The notes under the pieces were generated by a model that searched no databases, was not told the DNA's origin, and was given only the letters and a program-made list of their open reading frames with translations. This document shows, in pieces, positions 43,497 through 52,231 of a DNA stretch of 64,000 nucleotides; positions within the stretch are counted from its first letter, which is position 1, and each line of letters starts with the position of its first letter. This stretch comes from Larkinella knui (lineage in GTDB: Bacteria > Bacteroidota > Bacteroidia > Cytophagales > Spirosomataceae), in the NCBI RefSeq assembly GCF_003858645.1, contig NZ_RQJP01000005.1, positions 124,001 to 188,000 on the forward strand. The letters are read 5' to 3'. The position numbers were made by a program, and so were the translations under genes.

Positions 43497-43529
43497 CTCT
43501 ATTCATCAAGCATTAATTACTCCCATTTT

Positions 43530-44846
43530 ATGTCTACAGAAACATCCACCTACGTTCCGTACAAAGTTAAAGACATCGCGCTGGCCGAATGGGGCCGCAA
43601 GGAAATCCGGTTGGCCGAAGCCGAAATGCCGGGTTTGATGTCCCTCCGCAAAGAGTTCGGACCGTCGAAACCACTGGCGGGTGCCTACATTGCCGGTTGT
43701 CTGCACATGACGATCCAGACCGCCGTTCTGATCGAAACCCTGGTTGAACTGGGTGCCGAAGTGACTTGGTCATCGTGTAACATCTTCTCGACGCAGGACC
43801 ATGCCGCAGCCGCGATTGCTGCCGCCGGTATTTCGGTGTATGCCTGGAAAGGCATGAACGAGGAAGAATTCAACTGGTGTATCGAGCAGACGCTGTTTTT
43901 TGGCGAAGAGCGGAAACCGCTGAATATGATTCTGGACGACGGTGGCGACCTGACCAACATGGTTTTCGACGTCTACCCCGAACTGATTGCCGGAATCAAA
44001 GGCTTGTCGGAAGAAACGACGACGGGCGTTCACCGCTTGTATGAGCGCATGAAAAACGGGACGCTGCATTTGCCCGCCATCAACGTCAACGACTCGGTTA
44101 CCAAATCGAAATTCGATAACAAATACGGTTGCCGCGAGTCGCTGGTCGATGCCATCCGTCGCGGAACGGATTTGATGCTGGCCGGTAAAGTGGCCGTTGT
44201 CGCGGGGTATGGCGACGTAGGAAAAGGCTCTGCCGAATCATTGCGGGGTGCTGGTTGCCGCGTGCTGGTGACGGAAATTGACCCGATCTGTGCGCTGCAG
44301 GCTGCGATGGATGGCTACGAGGTGGTGACGATGGATGAGGCCGCGACCCGCGCCAACATTTTCGTAACCGCAACGGGCAACATCAATATCGTGAAAGACC
44401 GTCACTTCAAGACGATGCGTGACAAGGCGGTGGTGTGTAACATCGGCCACTTCGACAACGAAATCGATATGGCGTGGTTGAATGCCAACTACGGTCATTC
44501 CAAAAGCCAAATCAAACCGCAAGTCGATCTGTACGAAATCGACGGCAAGGAAATCATCGTGCTGGCCGAAGGCCGTCTGGTGAACCTGGGTGTGGCGATG
44601 GGCCACCCGTCGTTCGTCATGTCGTGCTCGTTCTCGAACCAGACGCTGGCGCAACTCGAACTGTGGGCCAATTCGGATAAATACGAAAACAAGGTCTACA
44701 TTCTGCCGAAACACCTGGACGAAAAAGTAGCGGCTTTGCACCTCGATCACGTGGGCGCGAAACTGGAAAAACTGGATCAGGAGCAGGCGGAATACATCGG
44801 CGTAACCACCGAAGGCCCCTACAAATCGGATCTGTACCGGTATTAG
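43530..44846 (+). CDS. ahcY: Adenosylhomocysteinase
   Basis: 438 residues from the ATG at 43530. It splits S-adenosylhomocysteine into adenosine and homocysteine, with bound NAD. Features: [23 protein letters not shown] near residue 49, DDGGDLTN, the NAD loop [19 protein letters not shown], and the conserved end [11 protein letters not shown]. Length is normal. Class 3 REP units follow the stop. Confidence 0.95.
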   Translation: MSTETSTYVPYKVKDIALAEWGRKEIRLAEAEMPGLMSLRKEFGPSKPLAGAYIAGCLHMTIQTAVLIETLVELGAEVTWSSCNIFSTQDHAAAAIAAAGISVYAWKGMNEEEFNWCIEQTLFFGEERKPLNMILDDGGDLTNMVFDVYPELIAGIKGLSEETTTGVHRLYERMKNGTLHLPAINVNDSVTKSKFDNKYGCRESLVDAIRRGTDLMLAGKVAVVAGYGDVGKGSAESLRGAGCRVLVTEIDPICALQAAMDGYEVVTMDEAATRANIFVTATGNINIVKDRHFKTMRDKAVVCNIGHFDNEIDMAWLNANYGHSKSQIKPQVDLYEIDGKEIIVLAEGRLVNLGVAMGHPSFVMSCSFSNQTLAQLELWANSDKYENKVYILPKHLDEKVAALHLDHVGAKLEKLDQEQAEYIGVTTEGPYKSDLYRY

Positions 44847-44861
44847 GAGTTAACCGGGGAG

Positions 44862-44951
44862 AGCCCTGGAAGGGCGGTCTGTCAATAGGCAATAGCCGAC
44901 ATCTGTAGGGGTAGCTCCGGAGGAGCGGCCTGAAGATGTCGGCTATTGCCT
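44862..44951. repeat. Class 3 REP units in an 18-bp palindrome
   Basis: Two 20-nt units, AGCCCTGGAAGGGCGGTCTG at 44862 and AGCTCCGGAGGAGCGGCCTG at 44913, each form a GGA-loop hairpin. Two stem positions are swapped between them in a compensatory way. The second is enclosed by AGGCAATAGCCGACATCT (44887-44904) and its complement (44934-44951). Confidence 0.85.
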
Positions 44952-45050
44952 GTTAACAGGACAGGCCTCGGGCTTTCATTCCAACAACGTCTAACCGTTA
45001 AAACAAGATTTCGCCGTTGAACGCGTCTTTTTAGTTTTTTAACTCTTAAC

Positions 45051-45740
45051 TCACTTCGTGTGGCAAATGGGGACTTCGTGGCCCGTGTGGTCAATGACGG
45101 TGGAAGGATAAAAGCCCCGAACCAATAAGAGAAAGGCCAGCGCAATGGTGATGACCGGCATCAATACCGAAAACCGGCGTCGCAGGTTCACTGGAAAAAA
45201 TGTTGGCACAAACCGCACCAGCAGCAAAGCCGGAACCGTTCCCAGGCCGAATAACGCCATGTACAATGCGCCCGTTGCCGCGCTGCCGGTTGTAATGGCA
45301 CCCGTCAGAGCCACATACAGAAAACCGCAGGGCAATAAACCGTTCAGGAAGCCCAACCCGGTAAAGGCCTGCAGGGTAGGGCTTTGTAAAAACCGGGACA
45401 TTGCTTTGGTAACCCAGCTTCTTCCCCCAGTCCGGGTCAGGCCCGCAAGCTTTCCGTGTTGAAACAAAACCCAGGCCAGTAAAAACAGCCCGGCGGTGAT
45501 GGAAACCGACCGTTGTAAACCCGCCAGCAAGAAGCCCTGGCCGACGGTGCCGACCAGCAACCCTAACCCCGAATACGCAGTAATTCTTCCCAAATGATAC
45601 AACCCCATCGCCAGTCCGCGTTGCGAACGGGGCAATCGGCCGACGGGCAAGGCCATCGCCAGCGGTCCGCACATGCCGACGCAGTGCAGGCTTCCGACTA
45701 AACCCGTTGTCAGGGCTGCGATGATCCAGACGTTTTGCAC
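45051..45740 (-). CDS. SafE/TauE-like membrane protein of the cbb3 cluster
   Basis: 229 residues, about six membrane segments, with the N-terminal motif SLHCVGMCGPLAMAL whose Cys/His may bind metal. This class (DsbD_2/SafE type) commonly sits in cbb3 clusters and is linked to copper handling during assembly. The start is a GTG at 45740, one base from the fixH stop. The stop lies beside a single heptad-type arm (TAACTCTTAACTCAC). Confidence 0.82.
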   Translation of the reverse strand: MQNVWIIAALTTGLVGSLHCVGMCGPLAMALPVGRLPRSQRGLAMGLYHLGRITAYSGLGLLVGTVGQGFLLAGLQRSVSITAGLFLLAWVLFQHGKLAGLTRTGGRSWVTKAMSRFLQSPTLQAFTGLGFLNGLLPCGFLYVALTGAITTGSAATGALYMALFGLGTVPALLLVRFVPTFFPVNLRRRFSVLMPVITIALAFLLLVRGFYPSTVIDHTGHEVPICHTK

Positions 45741-45741
45741 C

Positions 45742-46167
45742 TTACGGAATGGTTATGGTTTGTTCCGTGTAAAATTCCTGTCCGTTTTCCGACCAGTTCA
45801 GTTGCACGCGCCAGAAACCGGATGCGAGTTTGGCGGTCGAAACCGTTGTTTGTCCGGGCTGCAACGAAACACTCCGATCCTGCCGTCGATCTGAAGGGCG
45901 GTAAAACGTCAGCTTGCCGCCGGATGACCCGGTTTCTGATCGCGTTAGCCCAATAGACTGCTGGCTTGCATCGAAGTGAATGGCCGGTGACTCCACCAGT
46001 TTCGCCGTTCGGGCGACCCGATTGATCTGCTGCTGATAAGCCATTTCGGTTTGATAATAATCGTCGCGCACCAGATCCACGCGTTGGCGGCACATCCAGT
46101 AAACCATCGTGCCAATAAATCCGGCAAAGACGATGTAAATGAGTATGATAGCTTTTCCCCAGTTCAT
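45742..46167 (-). CDS. fixH: FixH-like cbb3 assembly protein
   Basis: 141 residues. One N-terminal membrane helix (AIILIYIVFAGFIGTMVYWM) precedes a periplasmic domain with DDYYQTEMAYQQQINRVAR near residue 34, a FixH hallmark. FixH (CcoH) is needed to assemble or keep the cbb3 oxidase. It follows ccoG across a palindrome and directly precedes the SafE-like gene. Confidence 0.88.
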   Translation of the reverse strand: MNWGKAIILIYIVFAGFIGTMVYWMCRQRVDLVRDDYYQTEMAYQQQINRVARTAKLVESPAIHFDASQQSIGLTRSETGSSGGKLTFYRPSDRRQDRSVSLQPGQTTVSTAKLASGFWRVQLNWSENGQEFYTEQTITIP

Positions 46168-46172
46168 GGTTT

Positions 46173-46268
46173 TATGGAGTGATTGAGTGAATTAGTGATT
46201 GAGTGAAAGGCAAAACCGGTCCAGGGTGAATAAGGAATCTACTTCGCTCAATCACTAATTCACTCAAT
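46173..46268. repeat. Octad palindrome between ccoG and fixH
   Basis: Arms 46182-46207 and 46243-46268 are complementary with one mismatch in 26. The left side is made of 8-bp words (TATGGAGT, GATTGAGT, GAATTAGT, GATTGAGT). The right arm ends at the ccoG stop codon. Confidence 0.9.
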
Positions 46269-47719
46269 TATTTGACCGGTCCCAAAAATGTGGTTTCGAT
46301 CTGATCGACCACTTCATTACCGGCCAGCACGTCGATGCGAAGCGGAGTGCTGTTTTGCCGGATGGTTTTTTCGGGTAAATCGATAAAAAACATTCCCTTG
46401 GTCAACTCTCCGGCCGGAACGGATGCCAGCGGTTGTACGAAGCGAAGTCTGGCGTCAACCCGGTTCAACCGGAATCGAATCGGCAGCGTCCGGTACGTTT
46501 TATTGACCACCTCCACTAGATACAGATTCGATACCTGGCCGCCTGTCTCACGCTGGAACAACTGCCCCGGTGCTCGTAAAACCGTGACGTCCACCACCGG
46601 GCGACTAACAAGCAGATAACCGATCACTCCCAACAAAACGAGCAGGACACCGCTGTAGGCCAGAATCCGGGCCGTAAACCGGAACGGTTTTCCCTGTTCG
46701 ATGTTGGCCTGGGAATCAATCCGGATCAGTCCGCGCGGTCGTTCGATTTTGTCCATGACACTGTCGCAAACATCGATGCAGGCGGTGCAGTTGATGCACT
46801 CCAACTGGGTCCCGTTGCGAATGTCGATGCCCATCGGACAAACCTGCGCACAAAGTTTGCAGTCGATGCAATCGCCCTTTGGCGCAGTAGGAGCGAAGAG
46901 GGAAGGTTGGTCCGCTCTTAAACTCTTACCTCTTACCTCTTCATTCTTCACTCGTTTCCCGCGCGGTTCGCCCCGGATGTAATCATAGGCGACAATCAGC
47001 GAATTCTTGTCCAGCAAAACGCCCTGCAACCGACCGTACGGACAGATTGTGGTGCAGACGATTTCGCGTAACCAGGCAAAAACGAGGTAGAAGACACAAG
47101 TAAAGACGACGATGGTTGCCAAACCTGCGAGGTGCTGCGCCGGGTTGTCGGTGATGAGCGTCAGCCATTGGTCGCGGCCAATGATGTAGGCCAGAAAGGT
47201 GTTGCTGATGGCGAACGATATCAGAAAGAAAACGCCGTGTTTCAGGCCTTTTTTGACCACTTTCTCGGTTGTCCAGGGGCTGGCGTCCAGCCGTTTCCGG
47301 GCGTTGTAGTCTCCTTCGATCCAGCCTTCGATTTTCCGGAAAACCATCTCCATGAAAATCGTTTGCGGACAGGCCCAGCCGCACCACACCCGGCCATACA
47401 CGACTGTGAACAGGGCCACAAATACGATAAAGGCAATTAGGCCAAACGCAACCAGGTAAAAATCCTGCGGCCAGAATGGCACGCCGAAAAATATAAACCG
47501 CCGTTCGAGTATATTGAACAGGAACAGTGGATGTCCGTCGATCCAGACAAACGGCCCGGCAAACAAGGCAACCAGTAGCACCACGGCCACAACCGTCCGC
47601 CAGCGGGTAAACCGGCCCGTGGTTTCGCGCGGATAGAGCCACCGCCGTCCGCCCGAAGCATCGGCGGTGGGCAGGGTATCGCGAAAGTCGGAAGGGGAAA
47701 GTGCTACGTCGGATTTCAT
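46268..47719 (-). CDS. ccoG: CcoG (FixG) cbb3 assembly ferredoxin-like protein
   Basis: 483 residues. Five membrane segments and two 4Fe-4S clusters of ferredoxin type: CIDCKLCAQVCPMGIDIRNG and CINCTACIDVCDSVM. Family openings are WVDGHPLFLFNILERRFIFFG-like and YGRVWCGWACPQTIFMEMVFRKIEGWIEG. CcoG reduces copper for CcoN assembly. Between RGEPRG and GDCIDC lies a longer, basic linker encoded by 7-bp words (see separate entry). C-terminal domain is Ig-like. Confidence 0.95.
   Translation of the reverse strand: MKSDVALSPSDFRDTLPTADASGGRRWLYPRETTGRFTRWRTVVAVVLLVALFAGPFVWIDGHPLFLFNILERRFIFFGVPFWPQDFYLVAFGLIAFIVFVALFTVVYGRVWCGWACPQTIFMEMVFRKIEGWIEGDYNARKRLDASPWTTEKVVKKGLKHGVFFLISFAISNTFLAYIIGRDQWLTLITDNPAQHLAGLATIVVFTCVFYLVFAWLREIVCTTICPYGRLQGVLLDKNSLIVAYDYIRGEPRGKRVKNEEVRGKSLRADQPSLFAPTAPKGDCIDCKLCAQVCPMGIDIRNGTQLECINCTACIDVCDSVMDKIERPRGLIRIDSQANIEQGKPFRFTARILAYSGVLLVLLGVIGYLLVSRPVVDVTVLRAPGQLFQRETGGQVSNLYLVEVVNKTYRTLPIRFRLNRVDARLRFVQPLASVPAGELTKGMFFIDLPEKTIRQNSTPLRIDVLAGNEVVDQIETTFLGPVK
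46914..46956. repeat. Heptad words inside the ccoG coding sequence
   Basis: Successive 7-bp words ACTCTTA, CCTCTTA, CCTCTTC, ATTCTTC lie at 46922-46949, with related flanks. They encode the residues KNEEVRGKSL in a linker before the first ferredoxin motif. They resemble the words of the intergenic palindromes at 27.5 and 48.8 kb. Confidence 0.7.
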
Positions 47720-47731
47720 GAATGTGTTGAG

Positions 47732-48568
47732 TTAGCGAGTCGCAACGGATTGGCCCATTCCCTCTTTTTCGCCCTGCGGTTCTTTCGCTCCGGCGGGGTT
47801 CGAGCCTTGCAGCGACAGGATATAACTGGCAACTTGCTGCACCTGAAGCGGATTTAACTGTTTTTTCCAGGAAACCATGCCTTTTTCGGGAACACCTTCC
47901 GTAATGACGTGGAAAACCGCCTTTACATTACCGCCGTGCAGCCAGTAGGCGTCGGTCAGGTTCGGCCCCACTTTCCCCTCGGCATTGGCACCGTGGCAGG
48001 CGACGCAGTTTTGCGTGAAAATTGCTTTGCCCGCATCGATTCCTTTCGCATCTTTTAGTTGCGTAACGGTATTTTCGTTGATGGAACCGGCCACTTTTTT
48101 GATGTATTCCTCCCGCTGTTTGTCGGCAATGGCCATTTCCTGGGTATACTCCTGGATCATAATTTCACCCGTTCCGAAGACGTGGAAGATGAGCAGGTAA
48201 ATGACCCCAAAAACGATGGTGCCGTAAAACAGGCCCATGAACCAGGGCGGGGTCGGGTTGTCGAGTTCGGCAATGCCATCGTAAGCGTGTTCCATCATCA
48301 GGTCTTTTTCCTGATTCAACGCGTGCAAACCCGCCATCCGCTGCCACCAGGAACGCGTATCGACCGGTTTTGCCACCGGTTCGGGACCTATTATTTTTTT
48401 CAGAACGAATACCAGGTTCAGCGCCACTACCCCAACCGTGATCATGCCAACCAGTAGAAAAAGAGCTAGCATGACCAGCACCAAATCCTGACCTGACGAG
48501 ATGTCCCAGATGGATTTCGCCGGTTCCTGGCCCAGCAGCCCGGCAGTGTATAAAATGAATACATTCAT
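47732..48568 (-). CDS. ccoP: CcoP, cbb3 oxidase cytochrome c subunit (one haem)
   Basis: 278 residues. Two membrane helices (about 28-57 and 110-132) with the cbb3 N-terminal segment YDGIAELDNPTPPWFMGLFYG between, then one cytochrome c domain with CVACHG (188-192). Proteobacterial CcoP has two c haems; only one CxxCH is present. It passes electrons toward CcoO/CcoN. ccoG follows 12 bp later. Confidence 0.92.
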   Translation of the reverse strand: MNVFILYTAGLLGQEPAKSIWDISSGQDLVLVMLALFLLVGMITVGVVALNLVFVLKKIIGPEPVAKPVDTRSWWQRMAGLHALNQEKDLMMEHAYDGIAELDNPTPPWFMGLFYGTIVFGVIYLLIFHVFGTGEIMIQEYTQEMAIADKQREEYIKKVAGSINENTVTQLKDAKGIDAGKAIFTQNCVACHGANAEGKVGPNLTDAYWLHGGNVKAVFHVITEGVPEKGMVSWKKQLNPLQVQQVASYILSLQGSNPAGAKEPQGEKEGMGQSVATR

Positions 48569-48580
48569 GGAAAGAGGAGG

Positions 48581-48751
48581 TTAATCGGTTGACGTTTCAT
48601 CGAGTGGCATCCGGCTCATCTGACGGATGTGGGTTTTATCAACCCACACCAGATACAGCCCAACCAGGATAAAAAAGGCGAGGAAGGTGACGAAGGAGCC
48701 GACCATGTAGACGTCCGCACCGGGGATTTTGGAGATAAATTGCTTGAACAT
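48581..48751 (-). CDS. ccoQ: CcoQ-like small subunit
   Basis: 56 residues (MFKQFISKIPGADVYMVGSF at the start) with one membrane helix and the tail YLVWVDKTHIRQMSRMP. Position between ccoNO and ccoP and its shape match CcoQ/FixQ, which stabilises the cbb3 complex. It is too short for usual gene-finding limits. It ends 12 bp before ccoP. Confidence 0.8.
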   Translation of the reverse strand: MFKQFISKIPGADVYMVGSFVTFLAFFILVGLYLVWVDKTHIRQMSRMPLDETSTD

Positions 48752-48760
48752 AATCTTGGG

Positions 48761-48840
48761 AGTGACGAGTTAAGAATGAAGAGTTAAGAATTCATGTGCG
48801 TCAGCCTATTTTTAACTTTTAACTCTTCACTCTTAACTCA
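48761..48840. repeat. Heptad palindrome between ccoNO and ccoQ
   Basis: The left side has 7-bp words AGTGACG, AGTTAAG, AATGAAG, AGTTAAG (48761-48788). It pairs with 48814-48840 at about 23 of 27 positions. It lies within the operon, 4 bp after the ccoNO stop in the reading direction. Confidence 0.85.
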
Positions 48841-48844
48841 TTCC

Positions 48845-51040
48845 TCATTTGGTTGCGTTTTCCATTTTCTTGATGTCCGTGCCGAGCCGCTGGAGGTAGG
48901 CAATCAGGGCGACGATCTCACGGTCGGGATCGACTTTGATGCCGTCTTTCGCCAGCCGATCGCTTACCTGTTTGGCCTGTTTTTGCAGGTCTTCGTTGGC
49001 ATAGCTGATCGTTGCGTCGTCGTAGGGAACGCCTACTTTTTCCAGGGCCTTCAGTTTGTCCGACGTGTTCGAAATGTCGAGTTTCTGATCCAGCAGCCAG
49101 GGATACGATGGCATGATGGATCCCGGCGACATCGATGTTGGGTCGCGCATGTGGTGGTAATGCCAGGAATCAGGGTATTTGCCGCCTTCGCGGTGCAGAT
49201 CCGGACCCGTCCGTTTGCTGCCCCACAGGAACGGGTGGTCATACACAAATTCGCCCGCCTTGGAATACTCGCCGTAGCGTTCGGTTTCGCTGCGGAAAGG
49301 CCGCACCATCTGGCTGTGGCAGTTGACGCAACCCTCCCGGATGTAGAGATCGCGGCCTTGTACTTCCAATGCGGTATAGGGCTGCACGGACGAAATCGTG
49401 GGAACATTGGATTCGACCATAAACGTCGGAATCAACTCCACCATCGAACCGATCAGAATGACCACCAGCGAGCCAATCAGCAGTGGAATGGGCTTACGCT
49501 CAAACCAGCGGTGCCAGTAGGTGTCGCTTCCCGTGGGAACATAGGCTTGCTCCAGGGCCGGTGCTTCGGCAGCTTCGTTGACTACCAGTTTCCCGGCGGC
49601 CATCGTTTTGAAGAGGTTATACGCCATCAGAATCGCGCCCAGCAGGTAGAAAGTACCCCCCACCGCCCGCATCTGGTGCATGGGCAGCAATTGGAGCGTG
49701 GTTTCCAGGAAATTGGGGTATTTCAACGTGCCTTCGGGCGTAAACTCCTTCCACATCATGCCCTGCGTGAAGCCCGAAATATACATCGGAACGGCGTAGA
49801 ACAGGATGCCCAGCGTGCCGAGCCAGAAGTGCGTACTCAGCAGTTTTTTGGAATACAACGGCGTTTTGTAGATGCGCGGAATCAGCCAGTACAGGATGGC
49901 GAACGTCAGAAAACCGTTCCAGCCGAGTGCGCCAACGTGGACGTGGGCGACAACCCAGTCGGTAAAGTGGGCGATGGCGTTGACGTTCTTGAGCGACAGC
50001 AGCGGCCCTTCGAACGTCGCCATCCCGTAGGCCGTAACCCCCACCACCATGAATTTCAGAATGGTATCTTCCCGAACCTTGTCCCAGGCTCCCCGCAGCG
50101 TCAGCAGCCCGTTGATCATTCCGCCCCAGGAGGGTGCAATGAGCATGATGGAAAAAACCACCCCCAGCGACTGCGCCCAGTCGGGCAATGACGAATAGAG
50201 CAAGTGGTGCGGACCGGCCCAGATGTAGATGAAAATCAGCGCCCAGAAGTGCAGAATCGACAGTTTGTAGGAGTACACCGGGCGGTTTGCCATCTTGGGC
50301 AGAAAGTAATACATCAGGCCCAGAAACGGTGTGGTCAGGAAAAATGCCACGGCATTGTGACCATACCACCACTGCACGAGCGCATCCTGCACCCCGGCGT
50401 AGACGTAATAACTTTTGAACAGACTCACCGGCATTTCGTACGAGTTAACGATGTGCAGAACCGCAACCGTGACGAACGTGGCGATGTAAAACCAGATGGC
50501 GACGTAGAGGTGGCGCTCCCGGCGTTTTATGATCGTACCGAACATATTGATCCCGAAAACCACCCAGATCAGCGTAATGGCAATGTCGATGGGCCATTCG
50601 AGTTCGGCGTATTCGTGGGAGGTGGTCAGACCCAGCGGCAGCGTAATGGCTGCGGCTACGATAATGGACTGCCAGCCCCAGAAGTGAATCTTGCTGAGCA
50701 AATCGCTGAACATCCGGGCTTTGCAAAGCCGTTGCAGCGAGTAATAAACACCCATAAAGATGGCATTGCCGACAAACGCGAAAATAACCGCGTTGGTGTG
50801 CAGCGGCCGGATCCGTCCGAAGGTCGTATACTGGTTGCCGAGGTTGGCCGCCGGTGCAAACAACTGGCTGGCAATCAGCACCCCGACCAGCATGCCGACG
50901 ATCCCCCAGATGATGGTGGCAACGGCAAAATTGCGGACGATGCGGTTGTCGTATTCGAAATGCTCGATGACAGGAGCAGCGTTTCGTCCCGGACGGACCG
51001 GATCAAGCGAGATAGTAGGCGGTTTTTGTGAAACGTTCAT
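48845..51040 (-). CDS. ccoNO: Fused cbb3 oxidase subunits CcoN-CcoO
   Basis: 731 residues. Residues 1 to about 490 are the CcoN haem-copper subunit, with haem/copper ligands H80 (RPLHTNA), H228 (GHNAVAF), H278/H279 (GPHHLLY) and H366/H368 (VAHVHVG). A linker and a helix (about 518-540) lead to a CcoO domain with one c haem at C571-H575 (CVNCH) and Met-containing motifs. The oxidase reduces O2 at low concentration and pumps protons. The fusion is common in Bacteroidota. It overlaps ccoS by 4 bp. Confidence 0.96.
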   Translation of the reverse strand: MNVSQKPPTISLDPVRPGRNAAPVIEHFEYDNRIVRNFAVATIIWGIVGMLVGVLIASQLFAPAANLGNQYTTFGRIRPLHTNAVIFAFVGNAIFMGVYYSLQRLCKARMFSDLLSKIHFWGWQSIIVAAAITLPLGLTTSHEYAELEWPIDIAITLIWVVFGINMFGTIIKRRERHLYVAIWFYIATFVTVAVLHIVNSYEMPVSLFKSYYVYAGVQDALVQWWYGHNAVAFFLTTPFLGLMYYFLPKMANRPVYSYKLSILHFWALIFIYIWAGPHHLLYSSLPDWAQSLGVVFSIMLIAPSWGGMINGLLTLRGAWDKVREDTILKFMVVGVTAYGMATFEGPLLSLKNVNAIAHFTDWVVAHVHVGALGWNGFLTFAILYWLIPRIYKTPLYSKKLLSTHFWLGTLGILFYAVPMYISGFTQGMMWKEFTPEGTLKYPNFLETTLQLLPMHQMRAVGGTFYLLGAILMAYNLFKTMAAGKLVVNEAAEAPALEQAYVPTGSDTYWHRWFERKPIPLLIGSLVVILIGSMVELIPTFMVESNVPTISSVQPYTALEVQGRDLYIREGCVNCHSQMVRPFRSETERYGEYSKAGEFVYDHPFLWGSKRTGPDLHREGGKYPDSWHYHHMRDPTSMSPGSIMPSYPWLLDQKLDISNTSDKLKALEKVGVPYDDATISYANEDLQKQAKQVSDRLAKDGIKVDPDREIVALIAYLQRLGTDIKKMENATK

Positions 51041-51216
51041 TTTGGTAACGGGCTGGTATCGATAGAGGGAGTTGTTGGTTCATCGTCGAGTAGCATGCGC
51101 ATGGAAGGCGTGTACAAATCATCCTGCTGGCCGGTTTTCATCGACCACAGGAAAGCTCCGAAGAACCCCAGCGCCAGCAGCAGACTAATACCAATCATAA
51201 AGAAGATAATGTTCAT
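51037..51216 (-). CDS. ccoS: CcoS, cbb3 oxidase maturation protein
   Basis: 59 residues from the ATG at 51216 (MNIIFFMIGISLLLALGFFGAFLWSMKTGQQDD). This single-helix protein with SMKTGQxDD is the CcoS signature; it helps insert haem b and copper into CcoN. It is the first gene of the ccoS-ccoNO-ccoQ-ccoP run and overlaps ccoNO by 4 bp. Confidence 0.92.
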   Translation of the reverse strand: MNIIFFMIGISLLLALGFFGAFLWSMKTGQQDDLYTPSMRMLLDDEPTTPSIDTSPLPK

Positions 51217-51374
51217 ATTCGTGAGCGTTTGCCGGGTCAAAAGTGCGGCTAATCCGGTGGGTAACGTATGAGGTTCGTCAGGCCGGTGGCTGATAGAATT
51301 CAGGTGGCGCTGCCGGCTGACAAAACTCATTCGGCCGGCTGACCGGTGTTAGACTGGCGATAAAACACGGGAAC

Positions 51375-51382
51375 TACTTTTG
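51375..51382 (+). promoter_or_regulatory. -7 box of the desaturase gene
   Basis: TACTTTTG matches TAnnTTTG in full; the gene starts about 30 bp downstream. The -33 region is not clear. Confidence 0.45.
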
Positions 51383-51411
51383 GGGCTATTACACCAGATT
51401 CTTGTTTCTTA

Positions 51412-52161
51412 ATGATCATTCTCACCTTTTTTCTCGCGCATTGGTACCTGTCGGTGCTGATGCAAACCCTCTTTCTCCACCGCTATGCCGCCCACCAGAT
51501 GTTTACCATGAGCAAGGGCTGGGAGAAGGTTTTCTACGTTGTGACCTTCATTAGCCAGGGTTCGTCGTTTCTGAGTCCACGCGCGTACGGTATTATGCAC
51601 CGGCTGCACCACGCCTACGCCGACACCGAGGAAGATCCGCACTCGCCGAAGTATTCCAAGAGCATGATGGATATGATGTGGAAGACCCGGCAGTTTTACA
51701 ACGACATCCTCAATAACCGTGACACCATTCCGGCGAAGTTCAAAAAGGGCGTGCCCAACTGGCCGTGGATGGAATGGTTCGGGGATCGCTGGCCGGTTCG
51801 GGTGGCCTGGGGAACGTTCTACGTCCTGTTTTACATCCAGTTTGCGACGTCACCCTGGCTGTTTCTGCTGCTGCCGTTCCACTTTTTTATGGGGCCGGTA
51901 CATGGTGCCATCATCAACTGGTGTGCGCACCGCTACGGGTATATCAACTTTAAAGTGGACGATACCGCCAAAAATCTGCTGCCGTTCGATTTTCTGATGA
52001 TGGGCGAATCCTACCACAACAACCACCACCGGTATGGCGGGCGGGCCAACTTCGGCGGTTTCCGCTGGCACGAATTCGACCCTGCTTACCCGCTCATTCT
52101 GTTGATGAATAAAGTCGGAATCGTGAAGCTCCGGCGCGGGCGCGACGAAGCCTATATGTAA
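51412..52161 (+). CDS. Acyl-CoA/fatty acid desaturase
   Basis: 249 residues. Three His boxes of delta-9-type desaturases are visible: HRYAAH, HRLHHAYAD, and HNNHHRYGGRANF. Several hydrophobic segments place it in the inner membrane. It uses O2 to insert double bonds in lipids. It lies inside the cbb3 region on the opposite strand. A terminator follows. Confidence 0.9.
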   Translation: MIILTFFLAHWYLSVLMQTLFLHRYAAHQMFTMSKGWEKVFYVVTFISQGSSFLSPRAYGIMHRLHHAYADTEEDPHSPKYSKSMMDMMWKTRQFYNDILNNRDTIPAKFKKGVPNWPWMEWFGDRWPVRVAWGTFYVLFYIQFATSPWLFLLLPFHFFMGPVHGAIINWCAHRYGYINFKVDDTAKNLLPFDFLMMGESYHNNHHRYGGRANFGGFRWHEFDPAYPLILLMNKVGIVKLRRGRDEAYM

Positions 52162-52182
52162 AAACCGGGTATGATTCAGGCC

Positions 52183-52222
52183 AATTCCAGCTCATAGCCA
52201 AAGCCGCGGGCTGGAATTTTTT
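52183..52222 (+). terminator. Terminator of the desaturase gene
   Basis: AATTCCAGC (52183-52191) pairs with GCTGGAATT (52210-52218), followed by four T. It lies 22 bp after the desaturase stop. Confidence 0.8.
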
Positions 52223-52231
52223 ATAGCCAAC

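Noticed and set aside
48794-50191. 465-codon plus-strand open frame opposite ccoNO
   Set aside because: Its composition (Arg, His, Gln rich) is that of an antisense shadow of a membrane protein gene; ccoNO has all ligand motifs.
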